Source of the DNA: an uncultured Oscillospiraceae bacterium
GTDB taxonomy: Bacteria > Bacillota > Clostridia > Oscillospirales > Oscillospiraceae
NCBI GenBank assembly: GCA_947588605.1
Contig: CANPYK010000004.1
Location: 53,709-117,708, forward strand
DNA: 64,000 bases
Direction of reading: 5' to 3'
Shown: piece by piece, positions 7,793 to 15,575 of the stretch
Layout: every line of letters starts with the position of its first letter
Position numbering within the stretch: position 1 is the first letter of the stretch
Position numbers and translations under genes: made by a program
Notes under the pieces: model-generated
Database searches by the model: none
Seen by the model: the letters and a program-made list of their open reading frames with translations, nothing else
Told to the model about the DNA's origin: nothing

Positions 7793-9154
7793 ATGTGGTA
7801 TTCCAAGAAAACCGGACGGCTCATCATCGTCTACGCCCTGGCGGCGGTGGCGGTCATGGGCGGCTTTTTGTGGCGGAGCGAGCGGGAGAAGACCGCCCTG
7901 CGCCGGACGGTGGCCGTCGGCTATGACCACGCCTTCGTGGAGCTGGCCGACGCCGTGGGGGCGCTGGACGCGTCCCTCCAGAAGACCCTCTGCGCCGCCA
8001 CGCCCACCATGGTCAGCGACCTGTGCGCCGAGGGGTACGCCCACTGCGCCGCCGCCTCCCAGGCCATCGCCAGCCTCCCCTACGGGAACATTGAGCTGGA
8101 GCACACGGCGGCGTTCCTGGCCAAGACCGGCGACTACCTCTCGTACCTGGGCCGCATGGGGGCTCGCGGCGAGGGGCTGGACGAGGAGACCAGAACGGCC
8201 CTGACGGCCCTCTCCGAAAGCGCCGGACAGGTGGCCGGAACGCTGGCGGACCTGTCCGCGCGGCTCATCGCCGGGGACATCAGCACCGCCGAGCTGGACC
8301 GCGCCGAGGACACCATCGCCGGCGCGGAGGACAAGCTGGTGGACACCGGCTTTGCCGCGAGCTTCAAGGACATGGAGACGGACCTTCCCGAGATGCCCTC
8401 CCTCATCTACGACGGCCCCTTCTCCCAGCACATCGAGGGCCTGAAGCCTCAGGCGCTCGCCGGCCTTCCGGAGGTCGGCGAGGACGAGGCCAAAAAGGCG
8501 GCGGCCAAATTCCTGGGGGTGGAGGAAAGCAAGCTCACGGTCCTCTATCTCCGGGAGGAGGACGCCATGCCCGTCTACGTCCTCACCTGCCAGAACGGCA
8601 ATGAGACGCGGACGCTGGAGGTCACGAAGGCCGGCGGCCGGGTGGTCTGGTACGGCACGGCCAGAGAGACAGCCGAGGGGGACGTGACGCCGGAGGAGGC
8701 CCTGCGTACCGCCCGGGCGTTCCTCGCCGACCACGGCTTTGACCACATGACGTCCACCTACTACACCGCCGAGGGCGGCGAGCTTATGGCCAACTTCGCC
8801 TATGAGCAGGACGGCGTGCTGTGCTATCCCGACCTTGTGAAGGTCACCGTGGCCCTGGACACCGGCGCGGTCACGGGCCTGGAGGCCCGGGGGTATCTCA
8901 TGAACCACACAAAGCGGGACCTGCCCGCCGTCTCCTTCGACCCCGACGCCGTGACCCTCTCCCCCGCCCTCACCGTGGAGTCCCACCGCCCCGCCCTCAT
9001 CCCCACGCCGGGCAAGAACGAGGTCCTGTGCGAGGAGTACCTCTGCAAGACCCCGGAGGGCAAGCACGCCCTCGTCTACCTCAACGCCCGATCGGGCGCG
9101 GAGGAGCGCATTTTGCTCCTGCTGGAAACCGACGCGGGGACACTGACGGTGTAG
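7793..9154 (+). CDS. ypeB: Spore germination protein YpeB
   Basis: The 453-residue protein has one N-terminal membrane segment (about residues 8-27), a long helical region and a C-terminal part with PepSY-like repeats, the layout of YpeB. In Bacillus, YpeB is needed to hold the cortex hydrolase SleB in the dormant spore and is encoded next to sleB. Here no sleB is adjacent: gltX precedes it and a repeat mosaic follows. The ATG is immediately after the gltX terminator T run. No separate promoter is visible, although a forespore sigma-G promoter could have escaped notice. Its presence indicates a spore former. Confidence 0.88.
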   Translation: MWYSKKTGRLIIVYALAAVAVMGGFLWRSEREKTALRRTVAVGYDHAFVELADAVGALDASLQKTLCAATPTMVSDLCAEGYAHCAAASQAIASLPYGNIELEHTAAFLAKTGDYLSYLGRMGARGEGLDEETRTALTALSESAGQVAGTLADLSARLIAGDISTAELDRAEDTIAGAEDKLVDTGFAASFKDMETDLPEMPSLIYDGPFSQHIEGLKPQALAGLPEVGEDEAKKAAAKFLGVEESKLTVLYLREEDAMPVYVLTCQNGNETRTLEVTKAGGRVVWYGTARETAEGDVTPEEALRTARAFLADHGFDHMTSTYYTAEGGELMANFAYEQDGVLCYPDLVKVTVALDTGAVTGLEARGYLMNHTKRDLPAVSFDPDAVTLSPALTVESHRPALIPTPGKNEVLCEEYLCKTPEGKHALVYLNARSGAEERILLLLETDAGTLTV

Positions 9155-9453
9155 AACCGGCTTGAAACCCAAAAGGAACGGGCGGGTTTAGAACCCGCCC
9201 CTACTGCTTCCATATTACCTTCAGTCAACGCCGTAGGGGCCGCCACTCCTGGCGGCCCGCGTTTCGATAACCTCCGGCGTCGGTTGAATGGGATAACCTC
9301 CCATATCCTGTGTAGGGGCGGGTTCCAAACCCGCCCGCGCTACGTTGTGTGACGGGAACGGTTCCGATAAACGGAACCACCCCGGCCTCGCTTCGCTCGG
9401 CCACCCCTCCGTAGGAGGGGCAAGAGAAAGCGTGCGTACCCCTCATCGAGCCA
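9155..9453. repeat. Intergenic repeat mosaic between ypeB and nifU
   Basis: The gap between these convergent genes holds the compound element at 9178-9337, then a GGAACCACCCCGGC unit with CCCCTCC-GTAG-GAGGGG at about 9363-9425, and leads into the hairpin element next to nifU. There is no gene. Confidence 0.8.
9178..9337. repeat. Compound inverted-repeat element (B-C-B), copy 2
   Basis: Facing GGGCGGGTT...AACCCGCCC arms bracket one inner hairpin (GGGGCCGCC...GGCGGCCC) and the conserved CGGTTGAATGGGATAACC stretch. Size and order match copy 1 at 2180-2336, but the inner hairpin stem differs by paired changes. Confidence 0.75.
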
Positions 9454-9530
9454 TTTTTCCGGCGGCGTGTACGTCGGAAAAAATCGCACGTTCCCCCTTG
9501 GCTTGGAAGGCCGTCAGGCCTTTTACGCCA
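9454..9530 (-). other. Composite hairpin element, short copy, 3' of nifU
   Basis: This is the deletion form of the composite element. It has the near-palindrome TTTTTCCGGCGG...CGTCGGAAAAAA (9454-9483), joined directly to the conserved tail TCGCACGTTCCCCCTTGGC, then a hairpin whose outer arm (ACGCCA) overlaps the last codons of nifU. The two middle hairpins seen at 38222-38374 and 53699-53786 are absent. Confidence 0.7.
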
Positions 9531-9963
9531 GATTCTTCCCGCACGTATCGCAGCACCCGTCGCAGTCGGCGTCGCGAAGCTCGGGGGGGAGGGGGATGTT
9601 CTGGCGCTTGTAGTAGTCGGCGAGGCACGCGCGGATGCCCTCCTCGGCTAAAACCGAGCAGTGGAGCTTCTGGGGGGGCAGGCCGTCCAGGGCCTCGGCG
9701 ACGGCCTTGTTGGTGAGCTTCAGGGCCTCCTCGATGGACTTGCCCTTCACAAGCTCCGTGGACATAGAGCTTGTGGCGATGGCGGCGCCGCAGCCGAAGG
9801 TCTTGAAGCTGACCTTCTCGATGATGCCGTTTTCGATCTTCATATAGATTTTCATGATGTCGCCGCAGACGGGATTGCCCACCTGGCCGATGGCGTTGGC
9901 GTCGGGCAGCTCGCCCACGTTGCGGGGGTTGGTGAAGTGGTCCATGACCTTTTCGGAATACAT
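9523..9963 (-). CDS. nifU: Iron-sulfur cluster scaffold, NifU/IscU type
   Basis: This 146-residue protein should assemble Fe-S clusters with sulfur from the neighbouring cysteine desulfurase. It has the three scaffold cysteines in GNPVCGD, TFGCGAAIA and KLHCSVLAE. An extra C-terminal tail with DCDGCCDTCGKN is beyond the basic IscU fold and may bind metal. It resembles the NifU-like scaffolds that follow NifS in Clostridia and is not SufU, judging by the KLHC context. It lies 12 bases after nadA with an AGGAGG ribosome site and is last in the nifS-nadA-nifU operon. The stop region forms part of a hairpin element. Confidence 0.92.
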   Translation of the reverse strand: MYSEKVMDHFTNPRNVGELPDANAIGQVGNPVCGDIMKIYMKIENGIIEKVSFKTFGCGAAIATSSMSTELVKGKSIEEALKLTNKAVAEALDGLPPQKLHCSVLAEEGIRACLADYYKRQNIPLPPELRDADCDGCCDTCGKNLA

Positions 9964-9975
9964 GGTGTACCTCCT

Positions 9976-10887
9976 TTAAGAATTTACCATCCGGTCCAGG
10001 CTCACCCGGGCGGCGGAAAGCACGTCCCCGGGCAGCTCGACCTTGGTTTTTTCGTCCCGCAGGCACTCGTAAAGCGCCTCCAGGGTCACCTTTTTCATGT
10101 TGGGGCAGACGAAGGAGCTGCCCACGCCGTAGATCTTCTTCTCCGGCAGCTCCCGGCGGAGGCGCAAGACGATCTCGCTTTCCGTGCCGATGAGGATCTC
10201 CGGGGCGTCGGTCTTGCGGGCGAAATTCAGGATCTCGGCGGTGGAGCCCACCAGATCGCCGTATTTGACCACGTCCTCCCCGCACTCCGGGTGGACGGCG
10301 AACTCCGCGTCCGGGTGGGCCTTTTTCGCCGCCAGAACGTCCGCCTCGCTTATTTTGTGGTGGGTGGGGCAGAAGCCGGGGTGGAGCCAGAACGTCTTCT
10401 CCGGCACGTGCCGGGCCACAAAGGAGCCCAGATGTTTATCCGGGACGAAGATGATCTCCTCGCAGTCGAGATTTTTCGCGATCCGCAGGGCCGAGGAGCT
10501 GGTACAGCACACATCCGAGACGGCCTTCACGGCGGCGGAGGAGTTGACGTAGCACATGACCTTGGCGCGGGGGTGCTCAGAGCGCAGGCGCAGCACGTCC
10601 TCCGGCGTCACCATGTCCGCCATGGGACAGCCGGCGTCCGGACTGGGCAGCAGGACGGTCTTGTCCGGGGACAAAAGCTTGGCGCTCTCCCCCATGAACC
10701 GCACGCCGCAGATGACGATGATGTCATTTTCGGCCTTCGCGGCCTTCTGGGCCATGGCGAAGGAGTCGCAGACGGCGTCCGCCACGTCCTGGACCTCCAG
10801 GGGCACGTAGTAGTGGGCTAAAACGAGGGCGTTTTTCTCCTTTTTCAGCCGCAGGACCTCCCGCTGGAGCTCGTTAAAATTTTCCAT
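9976..10887 (-). CDS. nadA: Quinolinate synthase
   Basis: The 303-residue enzyme condenses iminoaspartate with dihydroxyacetone phosphate to quinolinate, the de novo entry to NAD, and needs a [4Fe-4S] cluster. Conserved elements include LAHYYVPLEVQDVAD, cluster cysteines in MCYVNSSA, the HPECGEDVV segment and a late cysteine in SSFVCPNMKK. The length is normal. Its start overlaps the end of nifS by 14 bases. NadB and NadC are not in the window. Placing an Fe-S enzyme gene between the desulfurase and scaffold genes fits local supply of its cluster, which is inference. Confidence 0.95.
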   Translation of the reverse strand: MENFNELQREVLRLKKEKNALVLAHYYVPLEVQDVADAVCDSFAMAQKAAKAENDIIVICGVRFMGESAKLLSPDKTVLLPSPDAGCPMADMVTPEDVLRLRSEHPRAKVMCYVNSSAAVKAVSDVCCTSSSALRIAKNLDCEEIIFVPDKHLGSFVARHVPEKTFWLHPGFCPTHHKISEADVLAAKKAHPDAEFAVHPECGEDVVKYGDLVGSTAEILNFARKTDAPEILIGTESEIVLRLRRELPEKKIYGVGSSFVCPNMKKVTLEALYECLRDEKTKVELPGDVLSAARVSLDRMVNS

Positions 10888-12055
10888 TCAGCCGGTCCTC
10901 CCACAGGGGCGACATGGAGCGCAGGCGCTCGATGATGGGCGGGAGCTTTTCGATGATATAGTCGATGTCCTCGTCCGTGGTGGTGTCGGTGAGCGAGAGG
11001 CGCAGGGAGCCGTGGGCCACCTCGTGGGGAAGGCCGATGGCCAGGAGGACGTGGCTGGGGTCCAGGCTCACGGAGGAGCAGGCCGAGCCGGAGCTGGCGC
11101 AGATGCCCTCGTGGTCCAGGCTCAAAACCAGGCTCTCGCCCTCCACGCACTCAAAGACGAAGCTGGCGATGCCGGGAAGGCGGTTCACCGGGTCGCCGGT
11201 GAGGCGCGAGTAGGGGATGTCCTTGAAGGCCTCAATGAGCCGGTCGCGCATTTTGGCCACGCGGGGCATGGTCTCCGGGAGGTTCCGGACCGCCTCCTCC
11301 AGCGCCGCGGCCATGCCCACGATCTCCGGGACGTTCTCGGTGCCGGAGCGCTGGTTGCGCTCCTGCCCGCCGCCGTGGAGAAGCTGGGGGACCCGGACGC
11401 CCTTCCGGATATACATGGCCCCCACGCCCTTGGGGCCGTGGAACTTGTGGCCGGAGATGGAGAGCATGTCGATGTTCATGGCCTTCACGTCGATGGGGAT
11501 GTGGCCCGCGGCCTGGACGGCGTCGGTGTGGAAGAGAACGCCGTGCTCATGGCAAATACGGCCGATGTCGGCGACCGGCAGGATGGTGCCGATCTCGTTG
11601 TTGGCCATCATAATGCTCACGAGGATGGTGTCCGGCCGGATGGCGGCCTCCAGCTCGGCAAGGTCGATGCCGCCGAGAGCGTCGGCCTTGAGGTAGGTGA
11701 CCTCATAGCCCTTCTTCTTGAGCCAGTCCAGCGTGTGGGTGATGGCGTGGTGCTCGATGGAGCTTGTGATGATGTGGCGTCCCTTGGCGGCCTTGGCCTC
11801 CGCGATGCCCTTGAGGGCCCAGTTGTCGGACTCCGTGCCGCAGCCGGTGAAGTAGATCTCATTGGGCTCGGCATTGAGGCACCTTGCCACCTTGGCGCGG
11901 GCCTCGTCCAGGCCCCGGTGGGCGTTGCGGCCCACGGAGTAGAGGGAGGAGGGGTTGCCGTAGTTGTCCTGAAGGTACGGGAGCATGGCCTTGACGCAGG
12001 TGTCGCTGACGGCGGTGGTAGCCGCGTTGTCGGCGTAAACAAATCGTTCAGACAT
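10874..12055 (-). CDS. nifS: Cysteine desulfurase NifS/IscS
   Basis: The 393-residue PLP enzyme takes sulfur from cysteine for cluster assembly. The PLP lysine lies in SISGHKFHGPKG, and the mobile-loop catalytic cysteine is in ICASSGSACSS, typical of group I (IscS/NifS) rather than SufS. The ATG at 12055 begins MSERFVYADNAATT. The upstream promoter is a near-consensus sigma-A site. No IscR-like regulator is encoded nearby; rex diverges from this operon and could couple it to redox state, but no clear Rex site was seen. Confidence 0.95.
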   Translation of the reverse strand: MSERFVYADNAATTAVSDTCVKAMLPYLQDNYGNPSSLYSVGRNAHRGLDEARAKVARCLNAEPNEIYFTGCGTESDNWALKGIAEAKAAKGRHIITSSIEHHAITHTLDWLKKKGYEVTYLKADALGGIDLAELEAAIRPDTILVSIMMANNEIGTILPVADIGRICHEHGVLFHTDAVQAAGHIPIDVKAMNIDMLSISGHKFHGPKGVGAMYIRKGVRVPQLLHGGGQERNQRSGTENVPEIVGMAAALEEAVRNLPETMPRVAKMRDRLIEAFKDIPYSRLTGDPVNRLPGIASFVFECVEGESLVLSLDHEGICASSGSACSSVSLDPSHVLLAIGLPHEVAHGSLRLSLTDTTTDEDIDYIIEKLPPIIERLRSMSPLWEDRLNGKF

Positions 12056-12097
12056 TTTTTCATTCGCCTCGGTTCAAATTTGGGTTAGCCACCGATA

Positions 12098-12126
12098 ATT
12101 TTATATCAGGACAGTGGGTTTGTCAA
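12098..12126 (-). promoter_or_regulatory. Promoter of nifS-nadA-nifU
   Basis: On the minus strand TTGACA (12126-12121) and TAAAAT (12103-12098) are 17 bases apart. The transcript would start about 35 bases before nifS. Confidence 0.85.
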
Positions 12127-12197
12127 GTTCTCCGGGCCGCGGAACCGAAGAAAACTTGATAGGAGGAAGAACCTTGGCCGAACTTTTATCTTCCGTC

Positions 12198-12226
12198 TTG
12201 TTTTTTTTGACACAATATGATAAGAT
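12198..12226 (+). promoter_or_regulatory. Tentative rex promoter
   Basis: TTGTTT (12198-12203) and TAAGAT (12221-12226) are 17 bases apart. A TTGACA at 12207-12212 has no good partner box. The assignment is weak. Confidence 0.35.
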
Positions 12227-12260
12227 AAGCTTGATGTTTGCTTTGGGAGGCGTCCGGTCT

Positions 12261-12920
12261 ATGAAATACAGGATCTCGGCCAACGTCATCAGAAGGCTGC
12301 CGCGGTATCTGCGGCGCCTGACGGGCATGGAGCGGGCCGGCGAGGAGCGCACCTCCTCCCGGGATCTAAGCTCCGCCATGGGACTGACGGCCTCCCAGAT
12401 CCGACAGGATCTCAACTGTTTCGGCGGCTTCGGCCAGCAGGGCTACGGCTACCGCGTCCGGGAGCTCCGGGAGGGCATCGCCGCCGTCCTCGGCATCGGC
12501 GAGACGCTGCGGGCCGTGGTGGTGGGCGTGGGCAACCTGGGCCGGGCGCTTTTAGCCAACTTCCGCTTCGACGAGTGCGGCGTGGAGGTGACGGCGGCCT
12601 TTGACGCGGACCCCGCCCTCATCGGCCGGCGCGTCTCGGAGGTGTCGATCCTGGAATCCGACGCCCTGGAGGGGTATCTCAAGGAAAACCCGGTGGATGT
12701 CATCGTCCTCACCCTCCCCCGGAAGTTCGTGAAGGATGTCTCGGAGCTGGCCGCCCGCAACGGCGTGCGGGGGATCTGGAATTTCACGGGGATCGACATC
12801 GACGCCGACCTGGGCGACACCATCGTGGAGAACGTACACCTGTCCGACAGTCTCCTGACGCTGGGCTACTATCTGCGGGGCCGGATGTCGGAGAACCAGT
12901 CCCACAAGGAGGAAACATGA
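12261..12920 (+). CDS. rex: Redox-sensing transcriptional repressor Rex
   Basis: Rex senses the NADH/NAD+ ratio and represses fermentation and respiration genes when NADH is low. The 219-residue protein has an N-terminal winged helix (ISANVIRRLPRYLRRL...TASQIRQDLNCFGGFGQQGYGY) and a Rossmann domain with VVGVGNLGRAL. I chose ATG 12261 because GGGAGG lies 10 bases upstream and the family starts near this point. An ATG at 12234 would add nine residues without a ribosome site. The stop overlaps the start of the SLH gene by 4 bases. It diverges from the nifS operon. Confidence 0.95.
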   Translation: MKYRISANVIRRLPRYLRRLTGMERAGEERTSSRDLSSAMGLTASQIRQDLNCFGGFGQQGYGYRVRELREGIAAVLGIGETLRAVVVGVGNLGRALLANFRFDECGVEVTAAFDADPALIGRRVSEVSILESDALEGYLKENPVDVIVLTLPRKFVKDVSELAARNGVRGIWNFTGIDIDADLGDTIVENVHLSDSLLTLGYYLRGRMSENQSHKEET

Positions 12921-14047
12921 AAAAGCTTATCGCCGCGGCCCTGGCCCTCACGCTTCTGACGGCCCTCACCGGCGCCGTCGCCGGCGACGCCGGCACCGCC
13001 GCCGACCCGCTGATCACCAGGGAGTACGCCGACAACGAATATACCCAGGCCCTGCTGGCCCTGGGGCAGGAGACTATGGACACGGTCCTGGCCGCCCTCT
13101 ACGACAGGGCGGACGCCATCGCCACGGGCGAGGGGGTCCTCACCTACACCGCCGGCCGGGAGGCCTTTGCCGGCGAGGGGGACGTGACGCTGGGGCTGGG
13201 CGGGAGCTTTATTCTCACCGAGGGCGGCGCCGCCGTGGTCTATGAGGCCGGCGAGGTCATCGACACCTCCACCGGGCAGGTCGTCCCCTCCGGCTCCGCC
13301 CTCGCGCCCCTCACCCGCTACTTCGTCACCGAGGACACCGAGGCCCTCTTCCGCACCGACGACAGGAGCGCCTACGTCCTGGACGGCCCCTACGCCCTGG
13401 AGGGCCTGGCCCAGCGCCAGTACGCCCTTTACGAGGACGTGCGGGGCAATGAGTGGTACGCCTCCGCGGTCATCTTCAGCTTCGAAAACCAGCTCTTCCA
13501 GGATTGGGACGCCCCCCTCTACCGGGGCGTGGAGGGCGCCAGCAGGGCGGAGATGATCTACGCCCTGTGGGTCACCGCCGGCCGTCCGGAGACGGACGCC
13601 GTCTCGCCCTTCATTGACCTTACGGAGGAGTGGTACATCCCCGCCGTCAACTGGGCCTATGAGCATAAGATCACCAACGGTTCCGGCGCGGAGGACCTCT
13701 TCCGGCCCGGGGAATCCCTGAGCCGCGCGCAGATCGTCACCATGATCTACCGCTGGAGCGGCGACCTCGGCCTCGATGTCTCCGGCCGGGGGGACCTCAC
13801 CGTCTTCCCCGATCACGAGTCCATTCCGGACTGGGCCGCGGAGAGCGTCAGCTGGGCCTCCCACACCGGCCTCATCCTCGGCTTCGATGACCACACCTTC
13901 CAGCCCGCGGCCAACATCGCCCGCGCCGAGGCCGCCACCATTCTCCAGCGCTTCATCCCCAAAGCCGGCAGCGCCCTCCCCGGCCACCCGGACCCGGACA
14001 CGGGCGAGCCGTCAGGCGAAACCGATTTGTCATCGACCGCCGAATGA
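12917..14047 (+). CDS. Secreted S-layer homology (SLH) domain protein
   Basis: The 376-residue protein has a signal peptide (MKKLIAAALALTLLTALTGAVAG), a middle region (about 25-200) that I do not recognise, and C-terminal SLH repeats. Clear SLH features are FIDLTEEWYIPAVNWAYEHK, LFRPGESLSRAQIVTMIYR and FQPAANIARAEAATILQRF. SLH domains attach proteins to secondary cell-wall polymers. Its start is embedded in the rex stop (ATGA), so it is translated from the rex transcript, an odd partner for a cytoplasmic repressor. A strong terminator follows. Confidence 0.85.
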   Translation: MKKLIAAALALTLLTALTGAVAGDAGTAADPLITREYADNEYTQALLALGQETMDTVLAALYDRADAIATGEGVLTYTAGREAFAGEGDVTLGLGGSFILTEGGAAVVYEAGEVIDTSTGQVVPSGSALAPLTRYFVTEDTEALFRTDDRSAYVLDGPYALEGLAQRQYALYEDVRGNEWYASAVIFSFENQLFQDWDAPLYRGVEGASRAEMIYALWVTAGRPETDAVSPFIDLTEEWYIPAVNWAYEHKITNGSGAEDLFRPGESLSRAQIVTMIYRWSGDLGLDVSGRGDLTVFPDHESIPDWAAESVSWASHTGLILGFDDHTFQPAANIARAEAATILQRFIPKAGSALPGHPDPDTGEPSGETDLSSTAE

Positions 14048-14056
14048 CCCCCCACA

Positions 14057-14081
14057 GGCCGCCCACCCGGGCGGCCTTTTT
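14057..14081 (+). terminator. Terminator of rex-SLH operon
   Basis: An 8-bp stem GGCCGCCC / GGGCGGCC with a 4-base loop is followed by TTTTT. Confidence 0.9.
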
Positions 14082-14603
14082 CGTATGGTTCGGACAACCC
14101 CTCAATCACCTGTGGGTCATCGGGACCGCTCTGTCATCCCACCTTCGCTTCCCCCCTGCCCCCCTCCTACGAGGAGGGGGCTCAAAAAGGATGCGCCGCT
14201 TTGCGGCGCAATTTTTATAAAAGCGGCGCGAAGCGCCGCTTCCTTATTCCCCCGACCCCTTTTTCGGAAAAACTACGCCCGCAGGCGTGTTTCGGAGGCC
14301 AACCGCCGCGTAGCGGCGGCTCTTAGGCCGGAGATGGGGTGCCGCCGCAGCGGCGGGGTATTCGAGCTCGTGGAGCGTAACTGGGGCTAAAGGGATGCAA
14401 ATTCGGAACCACCCCGGCGCTGCTCGCCACCCCGACCTAGGAGGGGCAAAAGAGGTTGCGATACCGGAACGGTTTCGAACAAACGCACCCGCCCCCGTCT
14501 TAGGGCCCCCTCCTCGTAGGAGGGGGGCAGGGGGGTAGCGAACGTTGGATAACAGAACAGTCCCGATAATCCACTTTCCCGCCGCCGCTTCCTCACCGCC
14601 ATA
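14082..14603. repeat. Intergenic repeat mosaic between the SLH gene and the thioesterase gene
   Basis: Between these convergent genes lie an A-family palindrome (14134-14181), a D-family unit at 14240-14369 split by a 63-bp module at 14273-14335, a GGAACCACCCCGGC unit near 14404, and an inverted A-family palindrome (14504-14550). No gene is present. Confidence 0.8.
14273..14335 (+). mobile_element. 63-bp two-hairpin module (H), copy 1, inserted in a D-family repeat
   Basis: Uninterrupted D units at 5691, 18852 and 53152 read CGGAAAAA followed directly by GGGGTGCC. Here the same two halves are separated by exactly 63 bases. The insert has a first hairpin ACGCC-CGCA-GGCGT, a GGCC...GGCC helix enclosing CCGCC...GGCGG, and the linkers CTCTTA and GGAGAT that are shared with the other copies. 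No target-site duplication is visible. Confidence 0.75.
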
Positions 14604-14654
14604 AAACAGCAGGAAAGCCCCTTGGCATTGAAAGGCCGCAAAGCGGCCTTTCAA
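14604..14654 (-). terminator. Composite hairpin element, truncated copy, 3' of the thioesterase gene
   Basis: The conserved pieces AACAGCAGGAAAG and CCCTTGGCA are joined without the middle hairpin. They precede a 12-bp perfect hairpin (TTGAAAGGCCGC-AAA-GCGGCCTTTCAA) that includes the thioesterase stop codon. It may work as the gene's terminator, although no long U run follows on the minus strand. Confidence 0.6.
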
Positions 14655-15346
14655 ACCAGCTCTTCCGCCTTCGCCGCAAACACCAGCGCGTCGCCCAGCT
14701 TGGCGGCGGCGATGTTGCCGGGGGCGCGGTAGAGGTCGATGGTGTCGCCCAGGCGCGTCTCAGAGGCGAAGTTCAGGGTGAGCTCGCGGACGGACTCGAT
14801 GCCCAGGACCTCCAATGCCATGTCGGCGTAGCGGCAGTTGTTGGTGTGGTCATTCTCGTCAAGGTCCGCGGGGACGACGGTATGGACGCCGGCGGGCTCC
14901 AGGTCCCGGGGACGGATGCGGGGAATGCCCTCGGGCATGGCGGGGTCGGGGTTGTAGACGCCCGCGAAATCCAGGTCCGTCTGCTCCACGTGGCGGGTCA
15001 GGGCGTTGACGATGCACCACTGGCTGGTGCCGGTGACCAGCTCCGCGCCCTCGGGGGAGAGGATGTGGAAGTCCCGGTCATAGATGAGCGACCCGGTGCG
15101 GCGGGGAAAGCTCAGGAGGGTGTAGGGCACGCCGGGGCGCAGCCGCTCCAGCACGCGAAAGCGGGATTTGGTGATGACCCAGATGAGGTTTTTGGCGATG
15201 AGCACGTCAAACCCCAGCCCCGCCTCCGTGGCGTGGGCCTTGGCGATCTCCTGAAAGGCGTGCAAAAGCGCGGACGCCTTCACGCCCCCGGCCTCGGTGA
15301 AATTCCCGTCCGTGAGGGTGAGAGGAAGCTTATATTGGATGTACAT
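14651..15346 (-). CDS. Acyl-ACP thioesterase (FatA-like)
   Basis: The 231-residue protein belongs to the acyl-ACP thioesterase family with two hot-dog domains. These enzymes release free fatty acids from acyl carrier protein. Supporting features are the N-terminal hot-dog half with HAFQEIAKAHATEAG and WVITKSRFRV, and the C-terminal half with DLDENDHTNNCRYADMALE, which carries the Asp/Asn-His catalytic pattern (NDHTNN). The length is typical of bacterial members. The gene stands alone; a tRNA and its terminator lie upstream and a hairpin overlaps its stop codon. Confidence 0.88.
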   Translation of the reverse strand: MYIQYKLPLTLTDGNFTEAGGVKASALLHAFQEIAKAHATEAGLGFDVLIAKNLIWVITKSRFRVLERLRPGVPYTLLSFPRRTGSLIYDRDFHILSPEGAELVTGTSQWCIVNALTRHVEQTDLDFAGVYNPDPAMPEGIPRIRPRDLEPAGVHTVVPADLDENDHTNNCRYADMALEVLGIESVRELTLNFASETRLGDTIDLYRAPGNIAAAKLGDALVFAAKAEELV

Positions 15347-15380
15347 GATGTCACCTCGCGAAAAATAGCGTTACGAACAG

Positions 15381-15405
15381 AAAAGCCGCCCAGCGGGCGG
15401 CTTTT
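15381..15405 (-). terminator. Terminator of tRNA-Ser(GGA)
   Basis: A perfect 11-bp stem (AAAAGCCGCCC / GGGCGGCTTTT) with a 3-base loop lies 4 bases after the tRNA CCA end and ends in a T run on either strand. Confidence 0.85.
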
Positions 15406-15409
15406 CCGG

Positions 15410-15502
15410 TGGCGGAGAAGGAGGGATTCGAACCCTCGAGGAGCTTTTGACCCCTACACGATTTCCAATCGTGCGCGCTCGACCGGGCTACGCGACTTCT
15501 CC
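15410..15502 (-). tRNA. tRNA-Ser (anticodon GGA)
   Basis: The minus strand folds as a class II tRNA with acceptor GGAGAAG / CTTCTCC, anticodon arm CACGA-TTGGAAA-TCGTG, a long variable arm, T-arm GAGGGTTCGAATCCCTC and an encoded CCA. Anticodon GGA reads UCC and UCU. Confidence 0.97.
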
Positions 15503-15537
15503 ATGCCGGTTGAGTTGTATTTTGTTCAAGCCTAGCT

Positions 15538-15566
15538 ATTATAGAGGATTTTGACGACGTTGTCAA
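15538..15566 (-). promoter_or_regulatory. Promoter of tRNA-Ser(GGA)
   Basis: Minus strand TTGACA (15566-15561), 17 bases, TATAAT (15543-15538). This is a perfect sigma-A consensus. Confidence 0.92.
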
Positions 15567-15575
15567 GCCCTTTTT

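Noticed and set aside
12098..12260. Rex operator between nifS and rex
   Set aside because: No TTGTGAA-N4-TTCACAA type palindrome could be found by eye.
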